NCBI RefSeq assembly: GCF_008271805.1
Contig: NZ_VSRY01000147.1
Span: 62,001-126,000 of the forward strand
Reading direction: 5' to 3'
Length of the DNA stretch: 64,000 bases
Origin: Streptomyces sp. TRM49041
Lineage (GTDB): Bacteria; Actinomycetota; Actinomycetes; Streptomycetales; Streptomycetaceae
The position numbers and the translations under genes were made by a program. The notes below the pieces were generated by a model. The model searched no databases and was not told where the DNA came from. It saw only the letters and a list, made by a program, of their open reading frames with translations. The stretch's first letter is position 1. Every line of letters starts with the position of its first letter. Shown here piece by piece: positions 63,367 through 64,000 of this stretch.

Positions 63367-64000
63367 CCCCGTTCGACGGGGCGTCCTCGCCAGGGACGCC
63401 CCGCACCGGAACGCCGTGGTGAGCCGCCAGCGCCAGCAACGCCACGCGCAGTGGTCCGGTCTCCAGGACGGTATCCGGCTCGAACCAACGGGCCACGGCG
63501 GTTCCGCTCGCCACCCTCAGCGTGAAGCGCGCCAACTCGTCCGCCGCCTCGGGGCGGTCACGCAGCGCGAAGACGGAGCTCACCGAGTCCCGGGCCCAGG
63601 CCACCAGCGCGTCGCGGTAGTGACGCACCTCGGCCACCGCAGCCGCGCTGGCGTCCTGCCGCACCATGCCCAGCCCCAACAGCAGCTTCACACCGTGCGG
63701 GTGGCGCTGGAAGGCGTCCCCGACCTCTGTGAGAAAGGTGTCCAGACGCTGCGCGACGTCGGCTCCCGGCACCTCGGCCGGGGGCAGAGCCGCCAGCAGC
63801 GCGGTGCCGGCGCGCTCCAGCACCGCGACATAGATCCCGTCCTTGCTGCCGAAGTGCCAGTAGATCGAGCTGACCGGCAGACCACATGCGGCGGAGATCA
63901 TCGAGATGGACGTGGCGGCGTAGCCGTGGCGCGACATCAGGTCGGTGGCGGTGTCGAGTATCGCGTCACGGGACCGCGCGCCGCGGCCCTGGGCCGGTGC
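63350..64000 (-). CDS. TetR family regulator (partial, N-terminus beyond window)
   Basis: The leftward frame is open to the window edge, giving at least 216 residues. RSRDAILDTATDLMSRHGYA, then ISMISAACGLPVSSIYWHFG and SKDGIYVAV form the TetR DNA-binding domain. The first few residues and the start codon lie outside. Ligand-domain residues are typical of the larger TetR_C classes. It is convergent with the PaaK-like gene and may or may not regulate it. Confidence 0.9.
   Translation of the reverse strand, partial: APAQGRGARSRDAILDTATDLMSRHGYAATSISMISAACGLPVSSIYWHFGSKDGIYVAVLERAGTALLAALPPAEVPGADVAQRLDTFLTEVGDAFQRHPHGVKLLLGLGMVRQDASAAAVAEVRHYRDALVAWARDSVSSVFALRDRPEAADELARFTLRVASGTAVARWFEPDTVLETGPLRVALLALAAHHGVPVRGVPGEDAPSNGVMARE

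Overview
The window is chromosomal DNA of a streptomycete or close relative. It is very GC-rich with strong third-position bias. Starts are often GTG, AGGAGG-type ribosome sites are common, long antisense reading frames shadow almost every gene, and the families present (CHAT/TPR operons, DmdR/IdeR iron boxes, long-form GAPDH, respiratory nitrate reductase with hemerythrins) are typical of Actinobacteria. I see no rRNA or tRNA gene and no CRISPR array. At least ten genes are broken by frameshifts, nonsense codons or internal deletions, which suggests an accessory, decaying region such as a chromosome arm.

Layout. 1-5.5 kb: the start of a pyruvyl-transferase-like gene, a secreted serine hydrolase, a NarK-type transporter and a long-form GAPDH. 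5.9-10.3 kb: a leftward operon of a TPR-CHAT protease-like protein, a small cysteine-containing protein and a membrane protein. 10.6-10.9 kb: scrambled group II intron reverse-transcriptase remnants. 11.0-18.6 kb: a compact uncharacterised biosynthetic island (AvrD-like enzyme, ketoacyl synthase III, acyl carrier protein, HAD phosphatase, MFS exporter, SnoaL-like protein, flavodoxin-type reductase, P-loop kinase-like protein and a divergent TetR regulator with a clear operator). 18.6-22.2 kb: a stretch of broken genes. 22.4-24.7 kb: katG. 24.8-30.6 kb: an iron-siderophore ABC importer divergent from a methyltransferase and a DUF2470 protein, with two iron boxes between. 30.6-33.7 kb: an acetyltransferase, a deleted ArsR relic, an intact ArsR and an ArsO-like flavoprotein.

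34.0-39.2 kb: an atypical urease operon (ureAB fusion with a Cys-rich linker, enlarged ureC, ureF, ureG, ureD, no ureE). 39.5-57.4 kb: a low-oxygen nitrogen-oxide region. Leftward it carries a hemerythrin/DUF2249 protein, a small membrane protein, a radical SAM/SPASM protein, a giant membrane-cupredoxin-copper nitrite reductase fusion and a CopD-like protein. Rightward it carries narGHJI, a flavohemoprotein relic, a second narK, a second hemerythrin and a truncated second narG; a CBS/BON protein faces left. A DevR/OsdR-like palindrome lies upstream of narG. 57.6-64 kb: a catalase-family protein with a MarR-like operator, a frameshifted secreted beta-helix protein, a type-B carboxylesterase, a PaaK-like adenylating enzyme and the body of a TetR regulator cut by the window edge.

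How the parts fit. NarGHJI would reduce nitrate to nitrite, NarK would move nitrate and nitrite, the copper reductase fusion would take nitrite to NO, and hemerythrins (formerly a flavohemoprotein) would buffer NO or oxygen. The AvrD island has the parts to build an acyl-sugar butenolide/furanone-type molecule: ACP-bound ketoacyl chain, AvrD-type condensation, phosphate handling, reduction and export. This is the best candidate for an undescribed system. Because several lesions are single-base, sequencing error cannot be excluded for those; lesions that remove whole protein segments are real deletions unless misassembled.
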